Assembly: GCA_021234155.1 (NCBI GenBank)
Contig: JAJEKV010000021.1
Location: forward strand, 15,885,563-15,949,562
Reading direction: 5' to 3'
Origin: Isoetes taiwanensis
Lineage: Eukaryota; Streptophyta; Lycopodiopsida; Isoetales; Isoetaceae
Length of the DNA: 64,000 bases
The notes beneath the pieces were generated by a model. That model ran no database searches. It was not told where the DNA came from and worked only from the letters and a program-made list of their open reading frames with translations. This document shows positions 43,463-55,560 of this stretch, piece after piece. Both the position numbers and the translations under genes were made by a program. The first letter of the stretch is position 1, and each line of letters starts with the position of its first letter.

Positions 43463-44133
43463 CAAAATTGCGCCAGCGCCGAAGTTTGTATTCATATTCC
43501 AAAAAGTTATGTACATTTCTTCTTCTCCAAAATGCGCCAGCGCCAATTCTTTCTATCTCTACAATATGTCGACAAATCCCACTTCATCCGCCTAATCCCG
43601 AAGAAGTCCCACCGAACCACCCTCGATATGACAGATCCTCATCTTTCCCGAGGATGTCGAGTCTCCAAACCAGAGTGTTGTATCGATCCCCGATACTATA
43701 AATCAAATCCTTGTACTTATTTGTTGGCATGAGCCTTACTAAGAGCATGAGGAGTCCGATATGTCCATAGATGCGATGGAAGTGTACCCATGGCCCCCGA
43801 TACAGCCGCCTAATGGATTCTCCAACTCTCTTTGAACGTTTTGAACAAAGACACTCAAGTAATATCTTGTACAGTGGTCCAGAGTTGATGGTCGCCCCGA
43901 GGGAACTAGAACCAGCCGCTGTATTTGAACCGGCCGATGTCCATGCATAAGGAAAATCCATGGCACTAGAACGAGAGAAAGTAATTAGCACGGATCTATT
44001 TCACACGCCACCGGGCGCGATTTGTATAGAGCCGCATGAAATTGAAATGCCAAACTAAAAACGCGCCTGGCGCGATTTGATTAACCTAGTGGAAAACGTA
44101 ACCCAAAAATAGAAATGCGCCAAGCGCGATTTC
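43463..44133. repeat. GC-rich palindromes, dispersed group 3
   Basis: The same core as arrays 1 and 2: AAAACGCGCCTGGCGCGATT at 44,057-44,077, AGAAATGCGCCAAGCGCGAT at 44,110-44,133, a half-copy CCGGGCGCGATTT at about 44,011, and two shorter relatives (GCGCCAGCGCC) at about 43,468 and 43,534. They flank the unknown ORF at 43,584-43,961. Confidence 0.8.
43584..43961 (-). CDS. Unknown 125-residue protein beside palindromes
   Basis: ATG-initiated and intact. Begins MDFPYAWTSAGSNTAAGSSS, then a basic helical part with LYKILLECLCSKRSKRVGES, WVHFHRIYGHIGLLMLLVRL (a possible hydrophobic segment), and YKDLIYSIGDRYNTLVWRLD; ends in a Gly-rich tail. No domain recognised. Its surroundings share the GC-rich palindromes with the 31-35.9 kb cluster, and its G+C-rich wording also resembles that cluster, so it may be a displaced part of the same segment (inference). 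Confidence 0.4.
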   Translation of the reverse strand: MDFPYAWTSAGSNTAAGSSSLGATINSGPLYKILLECLCSKRSKRVGESIRRLYRGPWVHFHRIYGHIGLLMLLVRLMPTNKYKDLIYSIGDRYNTLVWRLDILGKDEDLSYRGWFGGTSSGLGG

Positions 44134-44140
44134 TATTATT

Positions 44141-45829
44141 CCAACATATTATTCTAACAAAATGCATAATGCGTAATGCGCAATGCAAAAAAATATAAAG
44201 CCAAGATAGTTCATTGTTTAGTTCATTGTTTTAGTTCATTATTTAGAGCAAGATAGAGGAAGAGCTAGTGAAGATCTATGATCTATGATCATATAGATCA
44301 TAGAGCAAGATCATAGAGCGATATGATCTATGATCATTATTTACTTCGCAATTATGATCATTATTTACTCGAATTATGATCATTAATTAGAACAGATAGA
44401 GGAAGAGCTCGTGAAATAGAATAACTTCATTATTTTAGATCATTAATTAGAACAGATAGAGGAAGAGCTAGTGAAATAGAATAAGAGCAGATCATATAGG
44501 CAAGATCACGTAACAAGATCATAGAGCGATATATTCTCGATTCATGTAAAAGTAACTCGATTAACTGATTAAATTAATCGTGGTAAATATACCGATGCAT
44601 GTAAAATACCTTTCTCAGAAAATAACTAAAAGAATGAGAGATACTAACCTATTTGTGTTCTCGTACCTATTTATGTAAAGAATGAGACATACTAACCTAT
44701 TTGTGGTAAAGAATTGAGCCTCCGACTTCGAAATAAAACCAAAAGATCGAAAACCAATAGCGGATGATTTGATTCGAGATGATTTGAGCCTTAAGAAGCC
44801 GAAAAAATCTTTAACACAAAAAAAGTGATGATTTGGAGACCGAGAAGCTTTAACACAAAAACCAAAGTCAAAGAGCCGAAAAACCAAAAACCAAAAAGCC
44901 TACAAACCTTTGAGCCGAAAACACCTTTGAGCCGAAAACCCTAAAGCGATGATTGTAGAAGTTTAAAAGCTCGAAAAGCCGAAGTTTAAAGCATATAGAA
45001 GCCGAAGTTTAAAGCATATAGAAGCCTAAAAGAGCGCCGATGCAGATTGAAGCGTGCATTGAAGCCCACAGAGATTGAAGCAGATTGCATGCAAAGATTG
45101 AAGCGCCCACGCAGATTGAAGCAGATTGCGATAGTTCGAAGCGAAAGCAATGGTTCGAAAGCGAAAGCAGATAGATCGAAGCGAAAGCTTCGAGCAGTTC
45201 GAAGCGAAGCAGTTCGAAAGCGAAGTTCTGGCCGCAATCGTGAAGTTCAAGTTCGAATGAGAGACGTAAAAGTGCCGGAAAAGTTGGAAAGGGATTGTGA
45301 ACTGGAAATAATAACCGCTTTAAAAATTTCAGCATCACTTATATAATAATCACCATGAACATTTATTGCAAGGGTTATATAAGTTATAAGATTTAAGGTT
45401 AATGAATTTGAAGATTTAAGGTTAAGGTTAATATAAGATTTAGGTTTATATAAGATTTAAGATTTAAGGTTTATATAAGATTTAAGATTTAAGGTTAATA
45501 TAAGATTTAAGATTTAAGGTTTATGAATTTGAATTTAGAAGTTTTAAGTTTTAAAAAGTTTTAGGCTAAGGTTATATTTATTGAAGGTTAGAAGTTTTAA
45601 CCTTACAACTTCTAACCTTAAAAAGTGCTAACCTAAAGCCTTAAAGTTGTTTTAAGGTTACAACATTAAAGGTTATTAGAAGTTACTATATTATAGGTTA
45701 ACTTATTATTATTATAGATTAAGTTATTATAGGTTATTAAGGTTATTATTAAGGTTAACTTTCATTTAAGAACATGTTAGGGAGATGTTATTTGGATATG
45801 CTAACTTACTATAGGTTTTATTCATTTTA
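44141..45829. repeat. Low-complexity repeat tract
   Basis: No gene. GATCATAGAGCGATATGATC-type repeats near 44,260-44,530; a 23-base direct repeat (GCCGAAGTTTAAAGCATATA) near 44,978-45,023; degenerate GATTGAAGC and GAAGCGAAAGC repeats at about 45,030-45,235; then AT-rich TAAGATTTAAGGTTA repeats at about 45,380-45,770. The ORFs read from this tract on both strands are products of the repeats. Confidence 0.7.
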
Positions 45830-48800
45830 GGTCAATGGCATGCAAAATGCTAAATCCCCCAGGCCCCAAATGATGGTGATCAAAGCAAAGAAAAATCCCC
45901 AACTAATGAAGATGACAAAGATGATGGGAAAGGAAAGGAAAAGACCGAAAATGAAAAGGATGAAGATGACAAAGATGATGGCAAAGGAAAGGAAAAGACC
46001 TCAAATGAAAAGGATGATGCCACAGAAAGGAAATTGTACTTTATACTAGGGTCGATTGGAAAAACAAAAGGTCAAGATCCCGCATGCATGCAACAGAGGC
46101 GTAGGGAGAAGGGATTATTGTTCTAGCAGATCCTATCAATGCGATGAATGATGAAAGATTAGGGGAGGACAAAGTTAGGTGTGGCAATCTCAAAATTATA
46201 TGACAATTGGAAGGAAAAGGGTTCAGGGCAAACAAGAATGCCTAGCTTGTGTGAAGCAACTAGAGGTTCCAACTATTGTTGCATGGCCTAGGGACGAGAT
46301 TCAACCGAGGGGAACTACACGCTTCCTATAGATGTAGAACCATTGTCAATAATGTTTACACAAGTGTAGCAAGAGGCCACTTCCAACTTTCAAACATTAT
46401 CCCACCAAAAGATGCAAGTCGATTATGATTGTTCTCCGAAGCTATGATGAAGGTTAGAGGAGGTGAATGTTGTTGGGCTTCTTGTGTTAGAATGTTCACA
46501 ATAGAGGAGTTGGTGGGAGCAAGAGCTACATATCAGAACATAAGTGTGATAGCAGGAGGAATTTCATGTACACCATATTTGGCTATGCAATTCGGGATGA
46601 AAGATCAAAGAAGAAAAGATTCCCATTGAATGGAAAGTGGATATGTTCAAAAGCATGGATGGCTATACATGGAATTCCAACCTCTTCTTGGCACAACCGG
46701 CAAAAGAGACATGAAAATGGTAGTAAAATTGCATTGCATGGGAACACCGGCCCGGTAAGGCCTACCTCAAGAACTATAGTCAAAGAAAGGAAATATTTGA
46801 AAGATATGTGGATTTCAATGCGTAAAACATGCCACATAAGAGTAAGAAGGATGAACAGGGGTAGAGTTATTGTTGAAAAGAGATTGCCATCCCATTGTAC
46901 CCGTAAAGCATATTAGAGGAAATAAATGCATTGCTTCGAACTTGGAGTGGCCTCTATATCCCAAACCAGTTTTAGTAGGCTATGGAATAAGCATTTCAAG
47001 CATGTGACCATAGCAACTTCAAACAACTTTGCCAAGTGCAATTTATGTGCTAAGTTTGAAGGAGACACTAGATAAGACTCAGGCAACCAAGTCTAAGGGC
47101 AAAGATAAGGGAACATATGAAGGACCATATGACGAGATCAACTATCATGTAGATCAACTTATTGGATGTGGAGGACCTTATCCGCAATGGAACCTAATAA
47201 CTATCTATGTATTATACATGATAAAATGGACCAACAGAAGACTTGTCTTCCACAATTCAAGTACATTCCTAAGTCATGTGGAAGATCATACCCTTTGCAG
47301 ATTTCAATGATCGGGGCAATATTGCATGGGCAGCCTCGCACCTATTATGGCCATTTCAGTTTAGAGTTGTGGAGTGATGGTCCAGATTTTCACATTGGGA
47401 GTATCATGAGGTGTTTAAGAAACTATGAGAAGGGTTACAATGGTCACCCACAGGATCCTACATACTAGCCGTGCACTACATAGTGCATTGTTGGATGGAA
47501 CCCCTAATAGTATTGAAAAGTTTAGCAAGGCAAGATTTAGGAGGAATGGACCTAATGAACATGTTGGAGCTTCAACATCTCGTGCTAAACCTCGAGATCC
47601 GCCCCGAGAAAGCTCCTCTTGCAACTAGATAATTGTGCTTTGGTCAAAATAAGAATAGGTGGATGTTTTCTTTCTTATCCTACTTAACAGTACCGTGGGT
47701 ATTTTTGAAAGAGTCAATTTGGGGTTCCTAATGCCCGACATACTCATGAGGATGTGGATGCATTGTTTGGAAAATATAGTCATGTATTGAGACAGCAGAC
47801 AGCTTACCAACTTTCCTGGCTATTGGAAATATTTCATGGATGTACAAATCCATCTCCTATAGGATCTATCATAGAAGAAGTGCCTGATTGGAAGAGTTTT
47901 GTGGATGGTTATGCTCTCGACATGGAAGGTCATTCTAGACCTCTTCAATTCACTTTTTGGGTGAGAGAAGGGATTCCAATCATGCAATGGAAAATGAGAC
48001 CTTCAGAGGAGAAGTGGAGAGGTGGGGCAGAAATTTGGCTAGGGATGCAAATGGCAAGCCTATGATACCTCCCCGGTCAACCAAAAGCTCTAAAACCAAT
48101 CAAGAAGTCAAGCAATTGGGCTTGACTAAGGATGGCATCAATGACTACATCAAGCATTGGCAAACTAATTCGGATGAGACTAATCGCATTGATAGATTAT
48201 TGGAAGAAGGTGATCAACTTGTTGGATGAGGTAGACACATCCTCTCGCAATTTCTTTGGAAGGGTGGTTCCCTAAAAAGTAAGTGGAAAACATTAGGTGG
48301 TCGACGAAGATGATGGTACCATTACTAGCATTGTGAAGGCATATGCTCCTCCTCAATCGATAAACACTATGTTGGTCCTAAGAAGGATAGGCCAAAATAT
48401 CTAGGCATGGATTGTTATGAACCTTCTAACGGCGTGGAGTGCCACCAATTTGTAGTAGTAAAACCAAGAGATCTAGAGACCTATCCAAAGGTGGTTGGGA
48501 TGGACTATCTCGAGATATTTGCAAAGAAGAAGGTGATGTTAACTTCAATAAGGTGCGCTGTGGAATGGTGGTGTCCAAAGACATCGGTTGAGTAATGTCA
48601 CCGATAAAGAAAGATATTCAGATTGTTGGACAAAGAGGTGGAGGAGAAATCCTAGTGATCCTGATCTTTGGCTAGACATTGAAACCGTATTGTACTCATG
48701 GACTCCAAAAACTATTCCTAGTAAAACAGCGAGAGTTACAATACCTCAGGATGTAAGGAATAAGGTTCTCATATCCTTGGGGATGTTGGTGGAAAAATGA
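45830..48800 (+). pseudogene. DDE-transposase-like protein (DUF7869-like), copy 1
   Basis: Coding pieces in changing frames, all on the plus strand. An acidic/lysine N-terminus has two copies of a 19-residue phrase (EDDKDDGKGKEKT). A middle part includes CNLCAKFEGD. IHDKMDQQKTCLPQ carries the first Asp; YYGHFSLELWSDGPDFHIGS follows. LLLQLDNC carries the second Asp. RHTHEDVDALFGKYS carries the Glu/Asp motif, then IIEEVPDWKSFVDGYALDME and the C-terminal YLGMDCYEPSNGVECHQF and WTPKTIPSK. The order IHDKMD, LQLDN, GHTHEDID is that of a widespread DUF7869-type protein thought to be a DDE nuclease; here GHTHED reads RHTHED. Many frameshifts and stops: dead. Confidence 0.7.
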
Positions 48801-50549
48801 TAAACAGTTACTATGTATCAATCACTTTTAATAAAAGTTGTGTACTACTTGAGTTTCATGATATATGATTTTGTAATTTGAAGTTAAGGTGTGAATTTAT
48901 ATTCCCGTGTGTGATTATATGTTAACGTCTATTCTAGTCTAAGGGCAACAAAGTTACTAAAAAAGTGAATTTAACAAAGTTACTAAAAAAGTGCAATATA
49001 AAATTTATCCCAAAATTAAGACATAATCCCAATTTAATTGAATGATGGTTGTTTAATATTTTTGTTTGGCTGGTAATTGTGAAACATCATATTTTTGCAA
49101 TGGTTTAATGAAATGTTAGGGGTAAGTCAAAGATGGGGGTTTTGACCCCATCTTGACTTGCGTTTGAGGGCTCCAAATTCGCCCCATGGCATATGCTGTG
49201 GCATATGCCAGCATCCAATGGCCTTAAATAATTTTGGGTAGCAGACATTTACAAATTCGGCTCGGGCAGGTACTGGCAGATTTGGACAGATGCTCGCAAA
49301 GTTTTTGAACTGAACCAAAAATTCTCACTTTGATTATATAGAAGAAAATGCCATTAATACAGGAAGTGTCACGCATCAGCAAATAACAGATGACAAATAT
49401 TGCTCCCTTCGCAGTTAATGTCGCAATAATGAATGAAGTACATATGATAAATATGGTGGGCGTCATAAATACATCATGCGTACTAATTACCGTCGATGTA
49501 TTCATTACATTGGTGAATTAATCTCGGCGAGAGAATTATGGCCCTTTCGAATGCCAAAAAAATTAGATGCCCATTTTCAGCTAAAGTATATTTCACGCTT
49601 CAAATTCAAATTCGAAAATATGATCCTTTTTCAAATACTTGCCATCAGTGCAAATTCAAATAATTCAAACAGGTAAACCAAAACAACTGATATTACAGTG
49701 TACCAAATATATTTGGGGGCAATTGACACAGAATTCAAATTTTCCACACGCGAAATTTAAAGATGGCATTAGAAGATCAATTCTTGTTCAGGTAGACGCT
49801 CTCAGGCATTCTTCTCGGGCGCTGGTCAGGCCTTCTTCTCAACAGCCCAGGCATCCCCAGGTTCCTGAATTCAATCTTCTTAGGCAGTCAGGCAATCTTC
49901 TCAGGCGCTCTTTGGCATTTTTCTGGCGCTCTCAGATATTCGTTTCAGGCCATCAAGAAGATTGATTTAGAGATGAGGTCAATACTTCTAAGATTGCTTT
50001 TAGTATTATTGTCTACCTTTCTAAGAACTTGTTTAGGGCATATTCATTTCATTCAGAGAATTCTTTTACTAGATGTTTAATTCATTGTTTTTAGCTAATC
50101 TTCTGTAATATTATGATGAGCTTGATATGATAAGGGAACCCCATCATCCATTAAACCCTAAACCCTAGTTACAAGGCTATCAATACTATAGACAGCAAGA
50201 ATCGGTAAATATATACTGTGATAGTACGAGCAATATATGACCAAAAATCCAGTATTTCACAGCAGAAGAAACACACTACCACCCATTATTATTTTATCAG
50301 AGACGTAGTTGAAAATGGTACTGCTAATCTAGTTCATTGCAGTGGATGATATTTTCAACAAAAAGACTTCCCGAACAAAGTTCGAGGGTCTCATGCAATG
50401 TCTTGGGATGGTCTCATCATCACATTTTATGAAATCATCGTCATAGAGTGACGACATTTGCACATTATGTGGAGGATTTGTTAGCAATGCTAGTTAGTCG
50501 TGCAAATGTATCATGTATGTAATGTACATAGTTTAAAAGTAGAATCTAT
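48801..50549. other. Intergenic, no gene seen
   Basis: AT-rich. A two-unit interstitial telomere-like motif (AAACCCTAAACCCTAG) lies at 50,153-50,168. Near 49,160-49,270 a GCATATGCTGTGGCATATGC palindrome occurs in a stretch loosely like the dispersed repeat at 2.64 and 6.52 kb. Confidence 0.45.
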
Positions 50550-51927
50550 GTAGGAGTTGATGTCTGGTCTTCTAGTTGCTTATAATGATGAGATTATGCC
50601 ACATAGATAGAAGACGATCAGGAAGGATATACATCAAGAAGTTGATATTACTATGGAAGAGCTCACTGGTAAACATTTGTCCAGGGCTTCTTCCTTGCAT
50701 ATTAGCAAGGATAATCATCAATCCCTTAGCGTCACTAGAGGATTGATGCATGTTCATGATTCAGGAGCTCCAGGCCATTTTTCAATTGAGCTTTGGCAGG
50801 ATGACATTGAGTCTCTCAATTATGTATTAAACTAGATGATTCAGCTGACTAGGATACAACTAGACGTACATGTGCATGGATTCCTTCAATTTTAGAGTCT
50901 GAGACTTTGAGGACCTGGTCCATAACTACCGATACCACAGGCAATTCATATAATGTGCCTCCTAAGGAGATCTCACAACTAAAAAAGCTACCGAGGAGGT
51001 TTTACCTTCAGCTTGATAATTGCTTTGATCAAAACAAGAACATATACGTGTTCTCATACGTTTCTTGTTATGTATGGCAGGGTGTATTTGATAAGGTGAA
51101 ATTGAAGTTCGCGATGGTTGGGCATACATATGATGATGAAGATGCTCGATAAGGCCTTGCCTTGTGCATGAGGTCCCTGACTGGAAGGGCTTTGTGAAAG
51201 ACTACATTCTTGATAAGAAAGAACATCCTAGTTGGCCTCTAATGTTAATATAAGATGAGATCTGAGCACCAAAAGTGGTTACCGGAGAAGTGTATCAAAA
51301 TTTGGAAGGCAGAGCAGAGGGCGCACCTAGGATTCATTATGAGAAACCAAATATTGTACTTCTTGAGAAACCTCATAGGATCTTTGAGAAGAATCCATGC
51401 TCAAATGCATACATAAATAATTTTATTGACTACTGGTTGGGGCTACTATGTGTGCTTGGAGAGATGGATGCTGGTCCATTTGACATGCATGATTTCTTTC
51501 CTCATGCAGCAAGATGCTTTGGTTAAATAGATCTAGTGATCTAGCAAGAAAGTCATCTTTGACTAGAATATATAGGCCCATCTAATCAGAAATCCAAAAA
51601 TCCCGTTAGCTGTCCAACATCGTTAGCTTATGAGAGAAAAATCCCATAGAAGATCCAAATGACCCTCACTATGAAGAGATGTATGTCTTTTGGTGGGAGC
51701 CTTCCAATAGGAAAGGTTGTGTCTCACCCCAATAACTACGCCAATTGTTGGGAGAAGAGATGGAGGATAACCCTAATGATTGACTTCAATACCAACCAAT
51801 AAAAACAATTGACTTTGCATGGATTGCTGAAGGGATGCCTTCAACTATTTTGATCCCAGGCGATATGGCCTCTCAGTTAGGAGACATGGTGGCTAATGAT
51901 AAGGATGACGATGAGTATGAACAATAA
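50550..51927 (+). pseudogene. DDE-transposase-like protein (DUF7869-like), copy 2
   Basis: A diverged relative of the 45.8-48.8 kb copy in the same orientation, lacking most of the N-terminus. It keeps APGHFSIELWQDD, FYLQLDNCFDQNKNIYVFSY (second Asp), KFAMVGHTYDDEDA (the GHTHED motif with His to Tyr), HEVPDWKGFVKDY and PHYEEMYVFWWEPSNRKGC, ending near DDDEYEQ. Copy 2 and copy 1 differ enough that they are separate insertions, not a recent duplication. Stops and frameshifts throughout. Confidence 0.65.
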
Positions 51928-52190
51928 ATTGTGTTTCAGCTCGAGTTTTAAAATTTGTTTTGGTAGGTAGCTTAAAATTCTCAAATTACCAGTCTCTTCT
52001 CAAATTAATGAATTCGTGCTTTAAAGAAGCGTAAAATAACTTATTGATATCCTAGAAAGACGACTGAGAATAAATTAATTAGAAATAGCTAGAAGTGAAA
52101 TGGGTTATAGAAGAAGGCATCGAGGTAGTAGATATATTTTTTTCTGTGGAATTTGTTTGCCAGAAATGACATAATATTGGAATACCAAAG
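51928..52190. other. Short intergenic stretch
   Basis: AT-rich, no gene. Ends at the poly(T) that is the tail of the L1-type LINE. Confidence 0.5.
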
Positions 52191-54727
52191 TTTTTTTTTT
52201 TTTTTTTGAAGAACTGTGTCATCAATATATTAAAAGAATGGTAATGTTACAAAGCAAGTGAGGAGGAAGGAGAACTGCCCCAAAGAGACAGCGATACCTC
52301 GACACTCCACAACAAACTCATAGAAAAACTGCAACTCTACTGCTGTACAAACCGACCATCACCATCTACAATACCCAAGAAGTCCCTCTAAATGGCAAAC
52401 TTCCGCTCTACTAATCCCGGGAACACCAGAAAGCTTTGAAATAGCTTGTACCTGAGTCGAGGAATCAGAGAGGCTGCAGGCTGCTGAATCCCCTGAAAGA
52501 TCCACAATCGCCGCCACTTCCAAATCAGCCACACCAACCAAGCCACGCACAGATGCAAGGCTTGCTGCCGCAAGAGCGGTCAAGCACCAGGATACACATG
52601 AAGCGGCAACTGCTGGCTAGTCAATCTCACCTGAAACAGAGCTCTAACCCAATCCCAGGCAGCCTGCAAGTGAGGGCATAAAACCAGACAATGCTCCACA
52701 GTCTCATGATGAAGGCCATAACAAGGGCATAGAGGGCTCACACCCGGCCTAAACTGACTCACAAGGGCATTCACCCTTATACAGCGGTGCACCACCTGCC
52801 ACAGAAGCACCCTAACCTTCGGTGGGGGAAGTGAGCTCCATGTCCACGAACCGAGCGCCATCGAGAATCTGGAAGCTGCAGAGACCACTTGCCTGAAGGG
52901 GGCAGTGTGTCATGAATAGCTAGCACCCGGTAAACAAGACCGCACAAAACAAGAAGACACAACATCTGGATGAACCTTCCAAACCTGCACCACCACATCA
53001 TCCTGAGGGACTATAGGTATGTGTAGCGGAATACTCCCCGCCACTTATTCCCAGATAGCCCTGGTCATCGCCCCCTCGAGGCGAAGCTGAAAAAAGAACT
53101 CCCACGGCTAGCTGACCACCCCAATACCAATCCTCCAAGGTGAGCACAACAGCCTCCAATCGGCGAACCAGCGTCCGAGCATGCGATGGCGCCAAAGGGC
53201 AAGTCTTGCCCGGGGGGTAGAGGAACCCACAAGAAAGGAGAAGAGTGGTGATAAACTGAGGCATAATCTAGCTGGAAGAGCACACGCACATGATCCCAAG
53301 CCCACAACACCCCCGTGAGAAAACGGGATGCATGTGGGAAAGGCCGGAGACCATACAACAGTGCCTAGGGAAACTCCACATGCACAGACGGCTTCCCAAA
53401 CGCCACACAATGGCGAAGAGGATGCAACAACAAATACCGCACCGGGAGAAGATGCTCCATCCTGCAGAATGCTCCAAACAAACTTGGAGACCAACACCTT
53501 ACTATGCAGTGCCAAATCCAGAATGGCCAAGCCCCCATCCTCCCGGGGGCGGAGACACTTCCACCAAGCCACCTTAACAACCGCCCCTTCATCATCCCTG
53601 CCCCACACAAAATTTCAACAATCTTATCCAAAGCACGTATCTTACCCTCGAGGGCTAACATCGCAGATCTTTGTATACACATGAGTGCTACAAAGTCTTG
53701 ACTTGGCAATAGTGATCCTACACGCCATGGACAACTTACTACCCTTCCACCAATTGAGGTGTTTTACGCAACCCCCGCAAAATCTCATCCCACACCCTTC
53801 CCATGGAAACATCCCTCCAAAGGGAATACCCAACAACTTAGTACACACATTACACGGAAGCACCTTCCAAGGGAATAGAACCAAACAAGGGGAGGCGGAG
53901 TCACTGGGGCCCATAATGCGGAGCACTTACCCCAATTCAGAAGAATGCCCGAGGCCAAGGAGGAAGTATCCAGCAAACCCTTCACATTCCGCAAATTCCT
54001 CTCTTCTGCCACCAAGAAGAGGAAAGTGTCATCGGCACTGGTTAATAATCTGCTGGCTACCATCCTGCATCTGAAGCCCATCCACCACCCCCTCCTCCAC
54101 TGCAGCAAAAAACAACTGAGACAGTGCCTCCGCCACAATCGTAAATAAAAATGGCGCCAAAGGGCACCCCTGACGCACCCCTCTGCCTAAGGAGAAAAAG
54201 GCAGAGGGTTCATCCTGGCACACCACCGTAGCCCGTGCTGACCTATGTAGCTTCATGACTGTCTCTGTAAAGCGTGGACCACAACCCAACGCTAACATCA
54301 TGGCAGACAAGAATTCCCAACGGACACTATCGTAAGCTTTGGCAAAGTCAAGCTTAAGATAGGCAATGCCTTGACCTGTTCTCCTGGCCCAATAAAGGCC
54401 CTCATAAGCTGCGGCAACATTAGTCAAAATGTTCCTCCCAGGGACAAACCCAGACTGCACCTTACTAATGGAAGAAGTCAACACCGGCTTCAACTTCTCT
54501 GCCAGGGCTTTCGCAATAATCTTATACACAGAGGAGATAGGCCTCCAATCATTAAAAGTAGAAGGCTGCTTAACCTTAGGAATCAAGGAAATGCATGCGG
54601 TATTCAAGATCATCCTATCCATTTGAGAAGACTGCAGCTTGGTAGGCGTAGGTGTTTCATCAAATACCTCTCTATAACTTGTGTGCAGACCTATTTTGGC
54701 ATCCATTGTAAAGACACTGATGAACAT
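52191..54727 (-). mobile_element. L1-type LINE, 5'-truncated, poly(A) tail
   Basis: A poly(A) tail in element sense (T-run 52,191-52,208) closes a 3' UTR. The body is ORF2 from the RT onward, more G+C-rich than its surroundings. Order in element sense: RT (54,727-53,650), the GGL-type region (53,600-53,110), zinc finger zf-RVT (52,888-52,580: PPKVRVLLWQVVHRCIRVNA, PLCPCYGLHHETVEHCLVLC). No ORF1 or endonuclease remains: truncation at about 54,727. The family is the plant L1 clade by RT type and zf-RVT tail. Clear target-site duplication not found. Confidence 0.88.
53642..54727 (-). pseudogene. LINE reverse transcriptase, frameshifted
   Basis: The frame 54,727-54,029 encodes ISLIPKVKQPSTFNDWRPIS, QSGFVPGRNILTNVAAAYEG, LKLDFAKAYDSVRWEFL (motif A Asp) and GVRQGCPLAPFLFTIVAEAL. 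A one-base shift near 54,060 moves to the frame with SADDTFLFLV (normally ADD preceded by Tyr or Phe, here Ala-Asp-Asp kept), and another to LLGIPFGG. Two to three frameshifts, so inactive. Confidence 0.9.
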
Positions 54728-54927
54728 GACCTATTTCATCGCTGCTTCAATTCTCTATGTCGTTTCTAATATTTTTAGCCATCGATCTAAAACATATAGC
54801 ATCTAATAATTTGAATTGGTGCACCTCAGATTCAATTGAGGTGAAAGGTGAGATGTGGACAGGCTAGAATTGCAAGCAAGGCTGTAGGTTTGGTTGGGCT
54901 TGAATGTTGAAAAAAAAAAAAAGGAAA

Positions 54928-55560
54928 CGGGGGCATTTATAAAAATGCCCCTGTAATTTTATGAAAACTGGAATATGCCCTCGTAAATGACCTTACATTT
55001 GCTATACAACTAAGATTTCCTTTACAAACAAGATTGGACTTCTTCTATTAATAAATACACAACTAGTTTAGATAGATTTGCTCCCAATGTTGCAGGAATT
55101 CTATTCTTCTCTTCAGGATATCATTGAAGCTGCAATCCAAAAGAAGCTTTGCCTAGTAGACTATCTAAATCTCTGCTATAACTGAAAGCAACGGCCCTAA
55201 TTTAAAGACTCAATTTTGGAATTGTAATTCTCCGGAATACAAATTAAATGTCTGAAATGGGCTTTGGAGATCCAACTCTTAAAGAGAAACTATAATTCTC
55301 TAAAATATAGCTTAAATCCTTGAAATGGGCTCCAAAGACTAAATCCCAAAATAGGCATTGTAGTGCTTCAGAATAGAGATTAAACCTTTGAAACGCGCTC
55401 TGAAGCTTGTATATGGAGATTGATCTCCCCAGTTGCATTCATGGATTGCATAGGAAATAGGGATCATCGCAATAACATAAGAGGCATATAAAAAATTAAG
55501 ATAGTTTAGGGGCTTTTTTATAAGTACGTAAAAGTATAAGGGCATTTATAAATATTGCCT
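54928..55560. mobile_element. Possible MITE-like element with internal repeats
   Basis: The left end (GGGGGCATTTATAAAAATGC, itself a hairpin) resembles the reverse complement of the right end (AGGCAATATTTATAAATGCC). Between them, at about 55,205-55,410, three degenerate units of about 65 bases share the phrase CCTTGAAATGGGCTCCAAAG. No coding capacity. The ends are too diverged to be sure. Confidence 0.35.

Noticed and set aside
44986-45346. Overlapping ORFs of 74-109 codons on both strands
   Set aside because: All are readings of the GAAGCGAAAGC/GATTGAAGC repeat.
50153-50168. Telomere or chromosome end
   Set aside because: Only two AAACCCT units; far too short.
53290-53701. Plus-strand ORFs of 65-118 codons
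   Set aside because: Antisense shadows of the L1 ORF2 region, which is G+C-rich and so has few stops on either strand.
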